Positions 46,975 through 55,608 of a DNA stretch of 64,000 nt are shown here, piece after piece; the stretch's first letter is position 1, and every line of letters starts with the position of its first letter. Both the position numbers and the translations under genes were made by a program. The stretch is taken from the NCBI GenBank assembly GCA_016839555.1, contig JAEOUA010000003.1, positions 124,001 through 188,000 of the forward strand. Reading direction: 5' to 3'. This DNA is from Promethearchaeota archaeon. GTDB taxonomy: Archaea > Asgardarchaeota > Lokiarchaeia > Sigyniarchaeales > SOKP01. Below the pieces are notes generated by a model that saw nothing but the letters and a program-made list of their open reading frames with translations, searched no databases and was not told the origin of the DNA.

Positions 46975-47661
46975 ATGGTTGAAAATATAGATTTAAAAGC
47001 TCTGGAAAAAAAGGCTTTTAGATCTACCTATGAAGATGGCTTATGGGATATATTTTTTGGAATGATTTTTTTAGGATTGGGTATCCTTTGGACATTTTCC
47101 TTTTCTAATATATTGATAGGATTTATTATTCAAATTATAATTAGTATCTCTGCTGTAATATTACTTAAACTATTAAAAAAATATATTACAACACCGAGAT
47201 TAGGGAATGTAAAATTCAGTGAAAAGCGTAAAGTAAAGAAAATTAGATTAAAGATTTTTTTAGTTATTTTTGTGGTTATCAATATTATTGTACTTATTTT
47301 AACTATAAACAATCTATTCAAATTAATAGATTTAGAAGGAATATATGTGTTATTAATTATTGGAGTTTGTTTTGTCTCAATTCCATTTATAATCGTCGCT
47401 TATTTTTTGGATTTTAAAAGATTATATTTTATAGCAATTATGGGCGGTTTTTGTTTTTTTATTTTTGGGATTTTGGATGAAATTCTTGGAAATCCTTGGA
47501 GTAGTATTTTTTCTTTCGTTTTATTGGGTATTGGTGTTATAATATGGGGAGTAATTTTGTTTTATAAGTTTTTAAATACATATCCATCTCAACATAGAAA
47601 GAGTAATGAAAAGATTGGAGATAATAATTATGAAATGAAGTTCATGGAAGGAAATGAATAA
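46975..47661 (+). CDS. Membrane protein, tandem paralogue 1
   Basis: About 228 residues from the ATG at 46975, preceded by AAGGTG. A charged N-terminus, LKALEKKAFRSTYEDGLWDI, is followed by about six membrane helices; a central basic loop (PRLGNVKFSEKRKVKKI) separates helices 2 and 3. The next gene is a clear paralogue with the same N-terminal signature and TxPRxGxVKF loop. No family is recognised with confidence. Confidence 0.75.
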   Translation: MVENIDLKALEKKAFRSTYEDGLWDIFFGMIFLGLGILWTFSFSNILIGFIIQIIISISAVILLKLLKKYITTPRLGNVKFSEKRKVKKIRLKIFLVIFVVINIIVLILTINNLFKLIDLEGIYVLLIIGVCFVSIPFIIVAYFLDFKRLYFIAIMGGFCFFIFGILDEILGNPWSSIFSFVLLGIGVIIWGVILFYKFLNTYPSQHRKSNEKIGDNNYEMKFMEGNE

Positions 47662-48292
47662 ATTGAATGATGAAAAACTCAATTTGAAGGAACTTGAAAA
47701 AAAAGCATATCGCTCCACTTTTCAGGATGGTATTTGGGATATTTATTTAGGCATTATAATATTAGGATTGGCTCTCTCAACCATAGGAACATTATTTGGA
47801 TTAGATTCTATTATATCCATGTTATTTATCTTGCCTTTAGTTTATTCTATAGCAATTGCTGTTTTGATACTAGGAAAAAAGAAAATAACAGTTCCAAGGA
47901 TAGGATATGTAAAGTTCGGATTGAAAAGGCAGAGGAGGAAAAAGGAATTATTAATATTTTTATCTATTATTTTTATTATTAATGTAATTATCTTTCTACT
48001 TTCTAATCTTGAAATAGTAGATATTGGAGGGTTATTGATATTAACTATAATAATAATAGTTATACCATTAAGTATTGTTGCCTATTTATTAGACTTTAGA
48101 AGATTATATTTAATCGCTCTCTTAATTGGAATTGGGATCTATACAAGTATTGAGTTTGTTGATATACTTGGTTATCCTTTAAGCCCAATTCTGAGTTTTG
48201 GAATCATAGGAGGTGTTATTATTTTCTGGGGAATCTATTATTTAATTAAATTTCTTAAAAAATATCCAATTGTGGAACAAAATTCCGAATAA
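47654..48292 (+). CDS. Membrane protein, tandem paralogue 2
   Basis: A 212-residue paralogue of the previous gene, overlapping it by eight bases. Shared features: LKELEKKAYRSTFQDGIWDI at the N-terminus, the loop VPRIGYVKFGLKR, and VAYLLDFRRLYLIAL near helix 5. About six membrane helices. Tandem duplication followed by divergence is the simplest origin. The overlap implies translational coupling and perhaps a hetero-oligomer. Confidence 0.75.
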   Translation: MNKLNDEKLNLKELEKKAYRSTFQDGIWDIYLGIIILGLALSTIGTLFGLDSIISMLFILPLVYSIAIAVLILGKKKITVPRIGYVKFGLKRQRRKKELLIFLSIIFIINVIIFLLSNLEIVDIGGLLILTIIIIVIPLSIVAYLLDFRRLYLIALLIGIGIYTSIEFVDILGYPLSPILSFGIIGGVIIFWGIYYLIKFLKKYPIVEQNSE

Positions 48293-48302
48293 GGAGATAA
48301 GA

Positions 48303-48650
48303 ATGGCTGAAAAAAAGGATTCGGAGGAGATCTTATTACCTAAATTTAGTGAGGAAGATAAATTCATCCATCAATCAGCTCGTTTAAGGCTTATCTCTTT
48401 ATTATATGTAATTGAGGAAGCAGACTATGTATTTTTGAAAAACCAGACAGGACTTACTTGGGGAAATTTATCATCTCATATGGAAAGGTTGGAAGAAAAA
48501 GGATTTGTAGATGTAAAAAAGGAGTTTAAAGGTAAAAAACCTCAAACAACTGCTAAATTAAATGAATATGGAAAGAAAGCATTTGAAGCATATCGTCAAA
48601 AAATTAAAATGATGGATAAATTGTTGAAAAATGCAGATTCTAATTCCTGA
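48303..48650 (+). CDS. Winged-helix transcriptional regulator (HTH_27/MarR-like)
   Basis: About 115 residues from the ATG at 48303, which follows a strong AAGGAG. The winged-helix unit is seen in RLRLISLLYVIEEADYVFLK, TGLTWGNLSSHMERLEEKG (recognition helix) and the wing VDVKKEFKGKKPQTTAKL. This pattern is common in regulators that sit at the end of membrane-protein operons and repress them. Likely targets are the palindromes at 46239-46308, upstream of its own operon and of the divergent DNA-processing operon. Confidence 0.88.
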   Translation: MAEKKDSEEILLPKFSEEDKFIHQSARLRLISLLYVIEEADYVFLKNQTGLTWGNLSSHMERLEEKGFVDVKKEFKGKKPQTTAKLNEYGKKAFEAYRQKIKMMDKLLKNADSNS

Positions 48651-48736
48651 AAAAGGGTAGATTACATATTTTATAATCAAAAAACTAAAAGATTTATTTC
48701 AGAATATAAGAAACCAAAGAGAAGGATACTTAAAAA

Positions 48737-49339
48737 TTAAGAGCTTTTTTCTTCTGCTATATCTTTTTTAGCGCCTTTAGTTTTTTTCTCTTCATAAAAG
48801 TCCTCAATATCTTCGCTAATCCACTCTTCTTTCCCTAAAAATGGGCTTCTCATAGAGAGCCCTAACTTTCCACTTCTGCCCCCTCCCAAAGATACCGCTA
48901 TCACTTTCGCTCTTATAGTATCATTCACTTCTAATATTTTTCCTGTTTCCTTTCCAATAAATCTATTCCCTACTTGTTCATACGAGATGTAATCATCACA
49001 TATTTGACTCACATGAACAAGGCCATCTAATGGCCCTAAGCGAATAAAAGCACCAAAATCTACGATTTCCACCACATTTCCTTCTACAATTTCTGATACA
49101 GTAGGTTTGAAGGTTAAAATCGTAAATTTTACTTCATGAAAAGTATTGGCGTTTCCAGGAATAATTTGCCCCGAAGAAACAGAAATCACATCCACCACAG
49201 CTATAATAAAACCATATTCACGAGTGATAACACCTTCATAATCCTCACTTAAAATGATTCTGGCTGATGTGGTTTTATCTTGATGGAAAAGAAATGGAGG
49301 GATTTCAATCTTCCCTTCAATACTTATCAGCTTAAACAT
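48737..49339 (-). CDS. rpoE: RNA polymerase subunit Rpb7 (RpoE')
   Basis: A 200-residue protein. The N-terminal domain (1-80) starts MFKLISIEGKIEIPP and includes IPGNANTFHEVKFTIL; the S1 domain (about 84-170) includes VDFGAFIRLGPLDGLVHVSQ. Rpb7 forms the polymerase stalk with Rpb4. The last 25 residues are a Lys/Glu-rich extension. In most archaea the gene lies next to spt4; here it is 19 kb away from it. Rpb4 (rpoF) is not identifiable in this window. Confidence 0.94.
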   Translation of the reverse strand: MFKLISIEGKIEIPPFLFHQDKTTSARIILSEDYEGVITREYGFIIAVVDVISVSSGQIIPGNANTFHEVKFTILTFKPTVSEIVEGNVVEIVDFGAFIRLGPLDGLVHVSQICDDYISYEQVGNRFIGKETGKILEVNDTIRAKVIAVSLGGGRSGKLGLSMRSPFLGKEEWISEDIEDFYEEKKTKGAKKDIAEEKSS

Positions 49340-49522
49340 CTTATTATAAAGAATTATAAAGAATTTTTTTATAAAGAAATAAAATTTAGATGAATTGGTT
49401 AAGGAATTATAGAATTAATATTTTGTGATTTTATTATTTTTAATATAGATTTTGAACAAAAAATTACAGAAATTGTTCTAAATCTTCAAAATTTCACTAT
49501 TTTGTAAAATAATTATTTCTTT

Positions 49523-49852
49523 TTAGGTTTTTGTGTTTTTTTTTTTGGACAACTTATATAATTTAAAATTTAAATATTCAAGATCTTGCTCTAAGGAATG
49601 AATTTCCACATTGAGTGCCTTTAATATTTCATTTCCAAACACCTTCATATCTTTATCAACAATCATATGCTCTCCCAAATCTTTTAGTATTGATTTCTCA
49701 ATTTTATCAAAAATATATATTAATTGATAATCTTTTTCAGTTTCGTATAATATCTCGAATCCGGTTGCCCCATTTAAAACTTTCTTTTTAATTTCAATAA
49801 CTTTGTTTAATTTAGCTTGTTTGGTGGCAATTGTATTTTTTATAAAATCCAT
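49523..49852 (-). CDS. Small protein of unknown function with coiled-coil ends
   Basis: A 109-residue protein. N-terminal helix rich in Lys (IATKQAKLNKVIEIKKKVL), a beta-containing middle (YQLIYIFDKIE), and a C-terminal amphipathic helix (EIHSLEQDLEYLNFKLYKL). No family recognised. It lies between Rpb7 (same strand, 184 bases away) and the divergent nucleotidase gene. Confidence 0.6.
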   Translation of the reverse strand: MDFIKNTIATKQAKLNKVIEIKKKVLNGATGFEILYETEKDYQLIYIFDKIEKSILKDLGEHMIVDKDMKVFGNEILKALNVEIHSLEQDLEYLNFKLYKLSKKKNTKT

Positions 49853-49965
49853 TCTTTTATAAATAATCCCCTTTTTTCATTATAGAATAATACCTCAAAA
49901 TCTTTATCGGTTCATTCTTTTTAACATTATGGAAAAAGATAATCAAAGGGATTTATAAACATATA

Positions 49966-50541
49966 ATGAAAATTTCTGTGGATGTTGATGGTGTTTTATT
50001 TGATATAATGATATTATATTGTAAGATATTTAATAAAAGATATAAAACAGATTATAATAAAAAACATGTTATTCAATGGGATTTTTTTATTGATTGGAAT
50101 ATTGAAAGGGAAGATGCTTTTGCGATTTTTCGCGAAATTTATGAAACCCCCGCCCATGTTCCATTAACAGATCAAAATGCCCCTCAAATTCTTGAAAAAT
50201 TGAACAAAGATAATAAAATAGATATTGTATCAGCAAGAACCAAAAAATTTAGACCACAACTTGAAAAGGAACTTTCAGTTCATGGAATTGAAAAAGGAAG
50301 GCACTATGATAAATTAATTCTAGTAGATGATACTCCTAAGGATATTAAACTTCAGCTAAAATATGATATTTACATAGATGACAATCCTTTTTTAGCAGAT
50401 GCAATAAAAAATGTTAAAAACTCAACTCTCCTCTTATATGAACAGCCTTGGAATCGAATGGTTAAAACCTGTTTTAATATAAAGAAAGTAAGTAATTGGA
50501 AAGAAATATTTGAGTATTTTACCCAATTGAAAGACGATTAA
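49966..50541 (+). CDS. HAD-fold 5'(3')-deoxyribonucleotidase-like protein (NT5C type)
   Basis: A 191-residue HAD-superfamily protein. Motif I is VDVDGVLFD (residues 4-12), motif II is SART (about 90), and motifs III/IV are in LILVDDTPKDI and IYIDDNPF. The arrangement fits the NT5C family that dephosphorylates (deoxy)nucleotides. The ATG has no Shine-Dalgarno; TATA-like DNA precedes it. Monocistronic. Confidence 0.82.
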   Translation: MKISVDVDGVLFDIMILYCKIFNKRYKTDYNKKHVIQWDFFIDWNIEREDAFAIFREIYETPAHVPLTDQNAPQILEKLNKDNKIDIVSARTKKFRPQLEKELSVHGIEKGRHYDKLILVDDTPKDIKLQLKYDIYIDDNPFLADAIKNVKNSTLLLYEQPWNRMVKTCFNIKKVSNWKEIFEYFTQLKDD

Positions 50542-50566
50542 TAAGGTAAAAATAAGAAGAGGTAAA

Positions 50567-50938
50567 TTAAATAAGTTCGGCTATTTTTTCTGTTGTTCTT
50601 TTACAATCTAGAAAAATTAGACCTAATCTGACATCTTTTGTCGTAGAAACAGTTAAAACTGCATTAGGTCCTGCCTCTAAGACCAATAATATTCCATCAT
50701 TTCCCTTCACCATTATTTGCTCAAGGTCGCCTTTTTGCATCTCGTGCGCTGCTCTCTCGCCAAGGGATAAAATAGCTGCAGTCATAGCAGCTATTCTAGT
50801 CTCGTCAATTCCTTGAGGTAGAGCTGAGGCGATTGGCAGACCCTCAACAGAGACAATTGCTGCTGCTTTTACTTCTGGTATCGAGGCTAAAAGACTTTTG
50901 AGGATGCTATCTAAGGTCTCTCCAGTACTTTCTTCCAT
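50567..50938 (-). CDS. Roadblock/LC7-domain protein
   Basis: About 123 residues, all one roadblock domain: LDSILKSLLASIPEVKAAAIV, GLPIASALP, a helix MTAAILSLGERAAHEM, and strands GILLVLEAGPNAVLTV. I choose the ATG at 50938, which has GGAG six bases upstream; a TTG at 50950 overlaps that site. Roadblock proteins such as MglB act as dimeric regulators of small Ras-like GTPases. Four small GTPases are encoded in this window, two of them 3 kb downstream, so partnership is plausible. Confidence 0.92.
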   Translation of the reverse strand: MEESTGETLDSILKSLLASIPEVKAAAIVSVEGLPIASALPQGIDETRIAAMTAAILSLGERAAHEMQKGDLEQIMVKGNDGILLVLEAGPNAVLTVSTTKDVRLGLIFLDCKRTTEKIAELI

Positions 50939-51123
50939 AATATTCTCCAAACAATTTTATTTAAAATTAAACTCAAGATTATGATTAATTTTATAGTATT
51001 TATAGTTATAGTAATATTTATTTTTTATTTTTTTTTATTTTTATATATCGTTTCAAGATAAAAATCTCACGTCTAAAATTAAAAAAATTTTCATCCAAAG
51101 ATAAAATATATCTATTTTAATTT

Positions 51124-52344
51124 ATGATAGAATTTTTTTTGAAAGTAACTTTCTGTATATTAATTTTAATTTTACATTTTAATATTATGGATTATTGGAA
51201 TCTAGTTGCCGCTTTATATGAGATAGCTTTGGTACTAATTTTATATATTGTCGCATCTATAATGATTTATATAGGAATTCGAGGAATTAATGTAAACAAA
51301 GGAAAGAGAAAAAACATTTATGGAAGCGTTTCTACATTGATATGTGGCATTTCATGGGTTTTTTTTGCATTTTATAATTCTTTTGTTGGTCTTTTTACTT
51401 ATCCTTATGATGGATTTATGGTTTGGTGGATTGGGGTTATTTTTATTATTTTTGCGTCCTTCGGTCTTCTGGTAAGAAAGGTTTCACATAGTACGGATTT
51501 TAAGGAGGCAACTCATTCTGATCAAGAATTATCAAAAATCGAACTTTTTATTAAGAAAATACGGAGAAAGGAGACATATAAAGATGAAATCCCAATTAAG
51601 ATGGAAATAATTCGTAAAAGCTTTCATTTAACTGGGCTTATCTTTATAGTGGGGTATTTTGGCTGTTATTGTATTCCTCCTCTTACTTTATTAGCAAATA
51701 AAGGAATATATGTTTTTATTCATTGGACCAAACCAATATATAATGTGTTATGGGGTGATATCAGCAATTATCCCTATCCGTTTGATGGTATTGACGCGAT
51801 TAATGCAATTATAACACTTGGGTTATTGGGAGCTTTTTTTTTTATGATCAATTCAGACTTAATACGAGTGCTTTTGGGCCCAGAATATTCCATTTTTCAC
51901 TTCTTAACACGTTCCACCCTTAGAAATGAAGAATATGAAGCGGTTGGACCGCAAATCTATTTAATTACAGGTGCAATTTTTGGCTATATTTTATTTTTAA
52001 TGGGTATAATCGATATTTTATCATATATAGCTGGTCTGAGCTGTAGTTGTTTTTCTGATGCATTAGCAGCCTTAGTGGGGAGAATATGGGGCGATAAAAG
52101 TGTTAATTGCCGCGGTGGGCAAAAAAAAACAGTAGAAGGTTTTATTGCAGGGACGGGAAGCGCGTTTGCATTTTGCTTAATAATTGTGGGCCCGATTTAT
52201 GCAATTATTGGTACTTTAATCTTCTTATTAATCGATTATTTATCTCTTCATATTTCAGATAATATATTAAATCCGATATTTATACCTTTAGGAATTACAA
52301 TTTTATATTGGATTATACAAATTCCCATCGGATGGTCATTTTAA
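51124..52344 (+). CDS. Polyprenol/dolichol-kinase-like membrane protein
   Basis: A 406-residue multi-pass membrane protein. The first 130 residues have about four helices; the second part begins with IIRKSFHLTGLIF, typical of the SEC59/VTE5 kinase family, and contains FSDALAALVGRIWGDKSV, GGQKKTVEGFIAGTGSA and SDNILNPIFIPLG. These are the conserved cytosolic motifs for CTP-dependent phosphorylation of a polyprenol or similar lipid alcohol. In archaea this fits recycling of the dolichol carrier for glycosylation, or phytol-like lipid salvage. The extra N-terminal helices are unusual. The ATG has no Shine-Dalgarno. Confidence 0.82.
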   Translation: MIEFFLKVTFCILILILHFNIMDYWNLVAALYEIALVLILYIVASIMIYIGIRGINVNKGKRKNIYGSVSTLICGISWVFFAFYNSFVGLFTYPYDGFMVWWIGVIFIIFASFGLLVRKVSHSTDFKEATHSDQELSKIELFIKKIRRKETYKDEIPIKMEIIRKSFHLTGLIFIVGYFGCYCIPPLTLLANKGIYVFIHWTKPIYNVLWGDISNYPYPFDGIDAINAIITLGLLGAFFFMINSDLIRVLLGPEYSIFHFLTRSTLRNEEYEAVGPQIYLITGAIFGYILFLMGIIDILSYIAGLSCSCFSDALAALVGRIWGDKSVNCRGGQKKTVEGFIAGTGSAFAFCLIIVGPIYAIIGTLIFLLIDYLSLHISDNILNPIFIPLGITILYWIIQIPIGWSF

Positions 52345-52398
52345 AAAAATTTAATTGAATATTATATTTTATTTTAAAAAAATAATCTAAATCCACAT

Positions 52399-53241
52399 AT
52401 GACTGCTTTAATTGATGATTTAAAGAGATTGAAATTAGCCATTTTTGATTTAGATGGTGTTGTGTATAGGGGCAACAAATTAATTCCCAATGTTGATCAA
52501 ATTATCAAAAGATTAAATAATCTTTCAATACAAGTCGTTTATAATTCAAATAATTCAACTGCTACACGTGAAATGTATGTAAAAAAATTAAAAAAGTATA
52601 ACATTTCTAGTAATATCAATGATTTTTATACAAGCGCGTCAATAACCGCCACAGAAATCACAAAATTAAAACAAAAAGCAAAAATATTTATAATTGGAGA
52701 AATAGGTCTAAAGAAAGAGCTTGAAGCGAAGGGGCATACAATCCTTACAGAGAGAGATAATTTTGAAGTTGTTGATTTTGTAATTGTTGGACTTGATAGA
52801 GATTTTAATTATAATAAGTTATCAATTGCACAGAGATGTATTTTAGATGGAAATGCATTGTTTTATGCTACGAATTCGGATACAACCTTACCAGTAGCAG
52901 AGAGACTAATGCCTGGTGCGGGGGTTATGGTGAATGCTGTAGAAACATGCACCTCTCAGAAGCCGATAAAGATTTTTGGTAAACCAAATCCTTTTGGAAT
53001 TAATTTAATTTTAGAAGAAAGAAATACAGAACCCGAATTTGCATGTATTTTTGGAGACAGATTAAATACAGATATTCTTGCAGGTAATAGAGCAGGCATC
53101 ATTACTGTGGCAGTGTTAACTGGAGTAGCTACTTTAGAGGACGTTGAGAATATTAAAAAAAATTCATTGTTATCAAAAAAAGTAGATAGAAATTTAATAC
53201 CAGATATAATTCTAAATAGTTTAGATAATATTTTTATATAA
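52399..53241 (+). CDS. HAD-IIA family phosphatase (NagD-like)
   Basis: A 280-residue HAD phosphatase with the class IIA layout: motif I LAIFDLDGVVYRG (about 14-26), motif II YNSNNSTATR (about 52), motif III/IV in FGKPNPFG (about 199) and FGDRLNTDILAGNRAG (about 219). Family members hydrolyse phosphoglycolate, glycerol-phosphate, pyridoxal-phosphate or nucleoside monophosphates. It starts 54 bases after the lipid-kinase gene, so both may be co-transcribed. Confidence 0.93.
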   Translation: MTALIDDLKRLKLAIFDLDGVVYRGNKLIPNVDQIIKRLNNLSIQVVYNSNNSTATREMYVKKLKKYNISSNINDFYTSASITATEITKLKQKAKIFIIGEIGLKKELEAKGHTILTERDNFEVVDFVIVGLDRDFNYNKLSIAQRCILDGNALFYATNSDTTLPVAERLMPGAGVMVNAVETCTSQKPIKIFGKPNPFGINLILEERNTEPEFACIFGDRLNTDILAGNRAGIITVAVLTGVATLEDVENIKKNSLLSKKVDRNLIPDIILNSLDNIFI

Positions 53242-53772
53242 TTTGTTTAAAGTGAATAAAAATTTTTTTTTATATTATTAATATATTAATGTTTTTCTCT
53301 CTTCTCAAATTTTTATTCCCAAAGCACGCTAGTATCAAAATTTTTTAAGAATTTCCTAATGGAACCTTTATTCCATTTTTAAATTTATAAAAATTGTTTC
53401 TTATTAATAAGGTAATAATCAATTTTGAAAATATCTATGAGTTTACTACTATTTTGAAATTTTTTCGAAATCATTATTAACCAATAAATATTCATAGCCA
53501 CTAATATCCGACAAAAAAGAAGAAGAGAGTTATCTTCATATTTTTTAGGAAATAACTGCAAAGAGTATTTTAAATCATTAATATAATAAAACTATAAGAA
53601 TCCTTCTTGTAATAAACTAGATTCAAAAAAAACTTCAATTTATAAAAAGAATTTAAATAGTTCTTAGATAAGTGGGAAAATAAATCTATTTTTATTTCCC
53701 AAAATTTAATTTTTATTTATTAATCATTTAATAAAAATGTTAATGAGTAAATATCTCCAGTGAATATTTTTC
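53242..53772. other. 531-nt AT-rich intergenic region
   Basis: Spacer between the convergent HAD phosphatase gene and the small GTPase gene. It has several T-runs near 53270-53350 that can serve as terminators. No coding frame, tRNA-like fold or repeat is evident. Confidence 0.4.
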
Positions 53773-54324
53773 TTAAATCATATTAATTCTTCTCAATAAC
53801 TCTCTTGAAAGCTCTTCAAATATCAACTCTACATTCTCTCCCGTTTTTGCAGAACATTCTTCATATGCATATAAATTTTGAGTTCGAACAAATTTTTTTG
53901 CTTCATATCCTGGTATGGATCTTTTATCTTCCAAATCTTTTTTACCGCCAACCATAATGATTGGTAGTGCCTCACCTGGCTGCTTCCTAGAAGTATATTC
54001 CTCTCTAAAAATCTCTAACCAATCCTTTATATTTTTCAAGGTGGAATATCGTGTGATATCATACATAAATATTCCTCCAGATGAGCCAGAAACATATTTA
54101 GGCAAAATAAAACGAAATCGATCTTCACCCCCAAAGTCCCAGAGCTGCAGGGTCACTTTTATGTTTTCAATTTGTAATTTTTTTACATAAAAATCTACAC
54201 CTATCGTTAGCGTAGTGGAAACATCAAATACTCCTAATAAATAGCGCTTAACTAAGGATGTTTTGCCGACTCCACCATCCCCGAAGATGCAGATTTTAAA
54301 CAGAGCGTCGTTCTGGACCCTAAT
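53773..54324 (-). CDS. Ras-like small GTPase, paralogue 3, probable ATT start
   Basis: The complete GTPase is about 183 residues, but there is no ATG, GTG or TTG before the G3 region: the first such codon would start the protein in mid-domain at MTLQLWDFGG. Translating upstream without a stop gives NDALFKICIFGDGGVGKT, the P-loop, and switch I TLTIGVDF. An ATT at 54324 follows AAGGGAG by six bases and lines up exactly with the ATT of the paralogue at 55355. Motifs: G1 GDGGVGKT, G3 WDFGGEDRF (Glu replaces the catalytic Gln), G4 GGKKD, G5 CSAKTGE. No C-terminal Cys. Confidence 0.9.
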   Translation of the reverse strand: MRVQNDALFKICIFGDGGVGKTSLVKRYLLGVFDVSTTLTIGVDFYVKKLQIENIKVTLQLWDFGGEDRFRFILPKYVSGSSGGIFMYDITRYSTLKNIKDWLEIFREEYTSRKQPGEALPIIMVGGKKDLEDKRSIPGYEAKKFVRTQNLYAYEECSAKTGENVELIFEELSRELLRRINMI

Positions 54325-54788
54325 ATATATCTCCCTTAAATTATTCTCATTAACCTTTAATTTATACTAAGATAAAAAATTTTATAATTTTCTTTAATAA
54401 AAAAATAAATAATACTATATATTAAAATTTTTTAAACTAAATTATAACTTAACTAAAAATAAATGATATAAACTCAAAAAAAAATTTTGAAAATAGGAAT
54501 GATTATAAATATACCCAAGAAGCGATAACTAATTTAATTGAAAAGATTAATTAAAATTAAATTTTAGATCAAATAACAATAAAAAATAAGAATTTCTGAT
54601 AAAACCCAATTAATTATTAGCATATAAGGGTGAATTTTCAATCAAATGTATTTCAATATATAAAAAAAGCTTTAAAATATAATACCTCTAGAATGAATGT
54701 CTATATTTCTGATTCTTAACTATATTTACCCAAATTACACTTTAAACTAGCTAATAAGGGGAAAATTCGATTTCACTCTCTTATTTCT
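54325..54788. other. 464-nt AT-rich spacer between two GTPase genes
   Basis: It holds the Shine-Dalgarno (AAGGGAG at 54331-54337) and presumably the promoter of the downstream GTPase. The rest is AT-rich with no frame. The left GTPase thus appears to be transcribed separately from its paralogue. Confidence 0.45.
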
Positions 54789-55355
54789 TCATGAATTTTC
54801 GGTTTTCACAACTCCTACCCTTCTTAATAATTCTAGGGCAAGATCTTCAAATATTTCTTCCACATTTTCTCCAGTTTTGGCGGAACATTCTCTATATTTA
54901 TATAACTTTTGATTTTGAACAATTTTTTTGGCATGATCTCTTTCTACAGATCTATTTTCCTCCAAATCCTTTTTGCTGCCAACCATTATAATCGGAAGGG
55001 TACTATTTGAGTGCCCATGATTAGAATATTCCTCTCGAAATATTTCCAACCAAGAATTAAAATTTTTTAAGCTTGTATATCTTGTAATATCGAACATAAA
55101 AATTCCTCCTGAAGAGCCTGCAACATATTGAGGTAGAAGAAAGCGAAAGCGTTCTTCTCCACCGAAATCCCAAATTTGTAATGTAACATTCATATCATTA
55201 ATCCGAAGTCTTTTAACAAAAAAATCTGCGCCAATAGTAAGTTTTGTAGAAAGGTCGTAAAAGCCCAACATATAACGTTTCACTAAAGTGGTTTTCCCTA
55301 CTCCACCATCTCCGAAAATTATTACTTTAAAAAGAGCATCAGTCTTAAAGTTAAT
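54789..55355 (-). CDS. Ras-like small GTPase, paralogue 4, probable ATT start
   Basis: About 188 residues. G1 GDGGVGKTT, switch I KLTIGADF, G3 WDFGGEERF with Glu in place of the catalytic Gln, G4 GSKKD, G5 CSAKTGE. A GTG at 55367 is the first ordinary start, but it lies directly after a TAG and within the Shine-Dalgarno AGGTGAGG. An ATT at 55355, six bases after that site, lines up with the ATT of paralogue 3, so I take it as the start. There is no C-terminal Cys. This pair and the pair at 3.6-5.5 kb form two different subfamilies. Confidence 0.92.
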   Translation of the reverse strand: MNFKTDALFKVIIFGDGGVGKTTLVKRYMLGFYDLSTKLTIGADFFVKRLRINDMNVTLQIWDFGGEERFRFLLPQYVAGSSGGIFMFDITRYTSLKNFNSWLEIFREEYSNHGHSNSTLPIIMVGSKKDLEENRSVERDHAKKIVQNQKLYKYRECSAKTGENVEEIFEDLALELLRRVGVVKTENS

Positions 55356-55608
55356 ACTAATCCTCACCTAGCTATTTTTGAGTAATTCTTATATAATTTC
55401 AATTAAGAAAAATATTTTTATACCTATAATGATATTAAGAAAAATTGATTTTAAATAATTTTCTTTTGAGATAAAGAAAAATTTCTTAATTTTTCAAAAT
55501 TAGAATGAAATTGTTTTATATAAAAAAATTTCTCATTTTATTAGTTGAAATTTTGAATTTTAAATTTAAAATAAATCAATTTCAAATTTGCGTTACATTT
55601 TTCAAGAA

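Noticed and set aside
53773..54156. Small GTPase as a P-loop-less pseudogene fragment
   Set aside because: The same frame continues upstream without a stop and encodes a complete P-loop and switch I; an ATT start with a Shine-Dalgarno explains the missing ordinary start.
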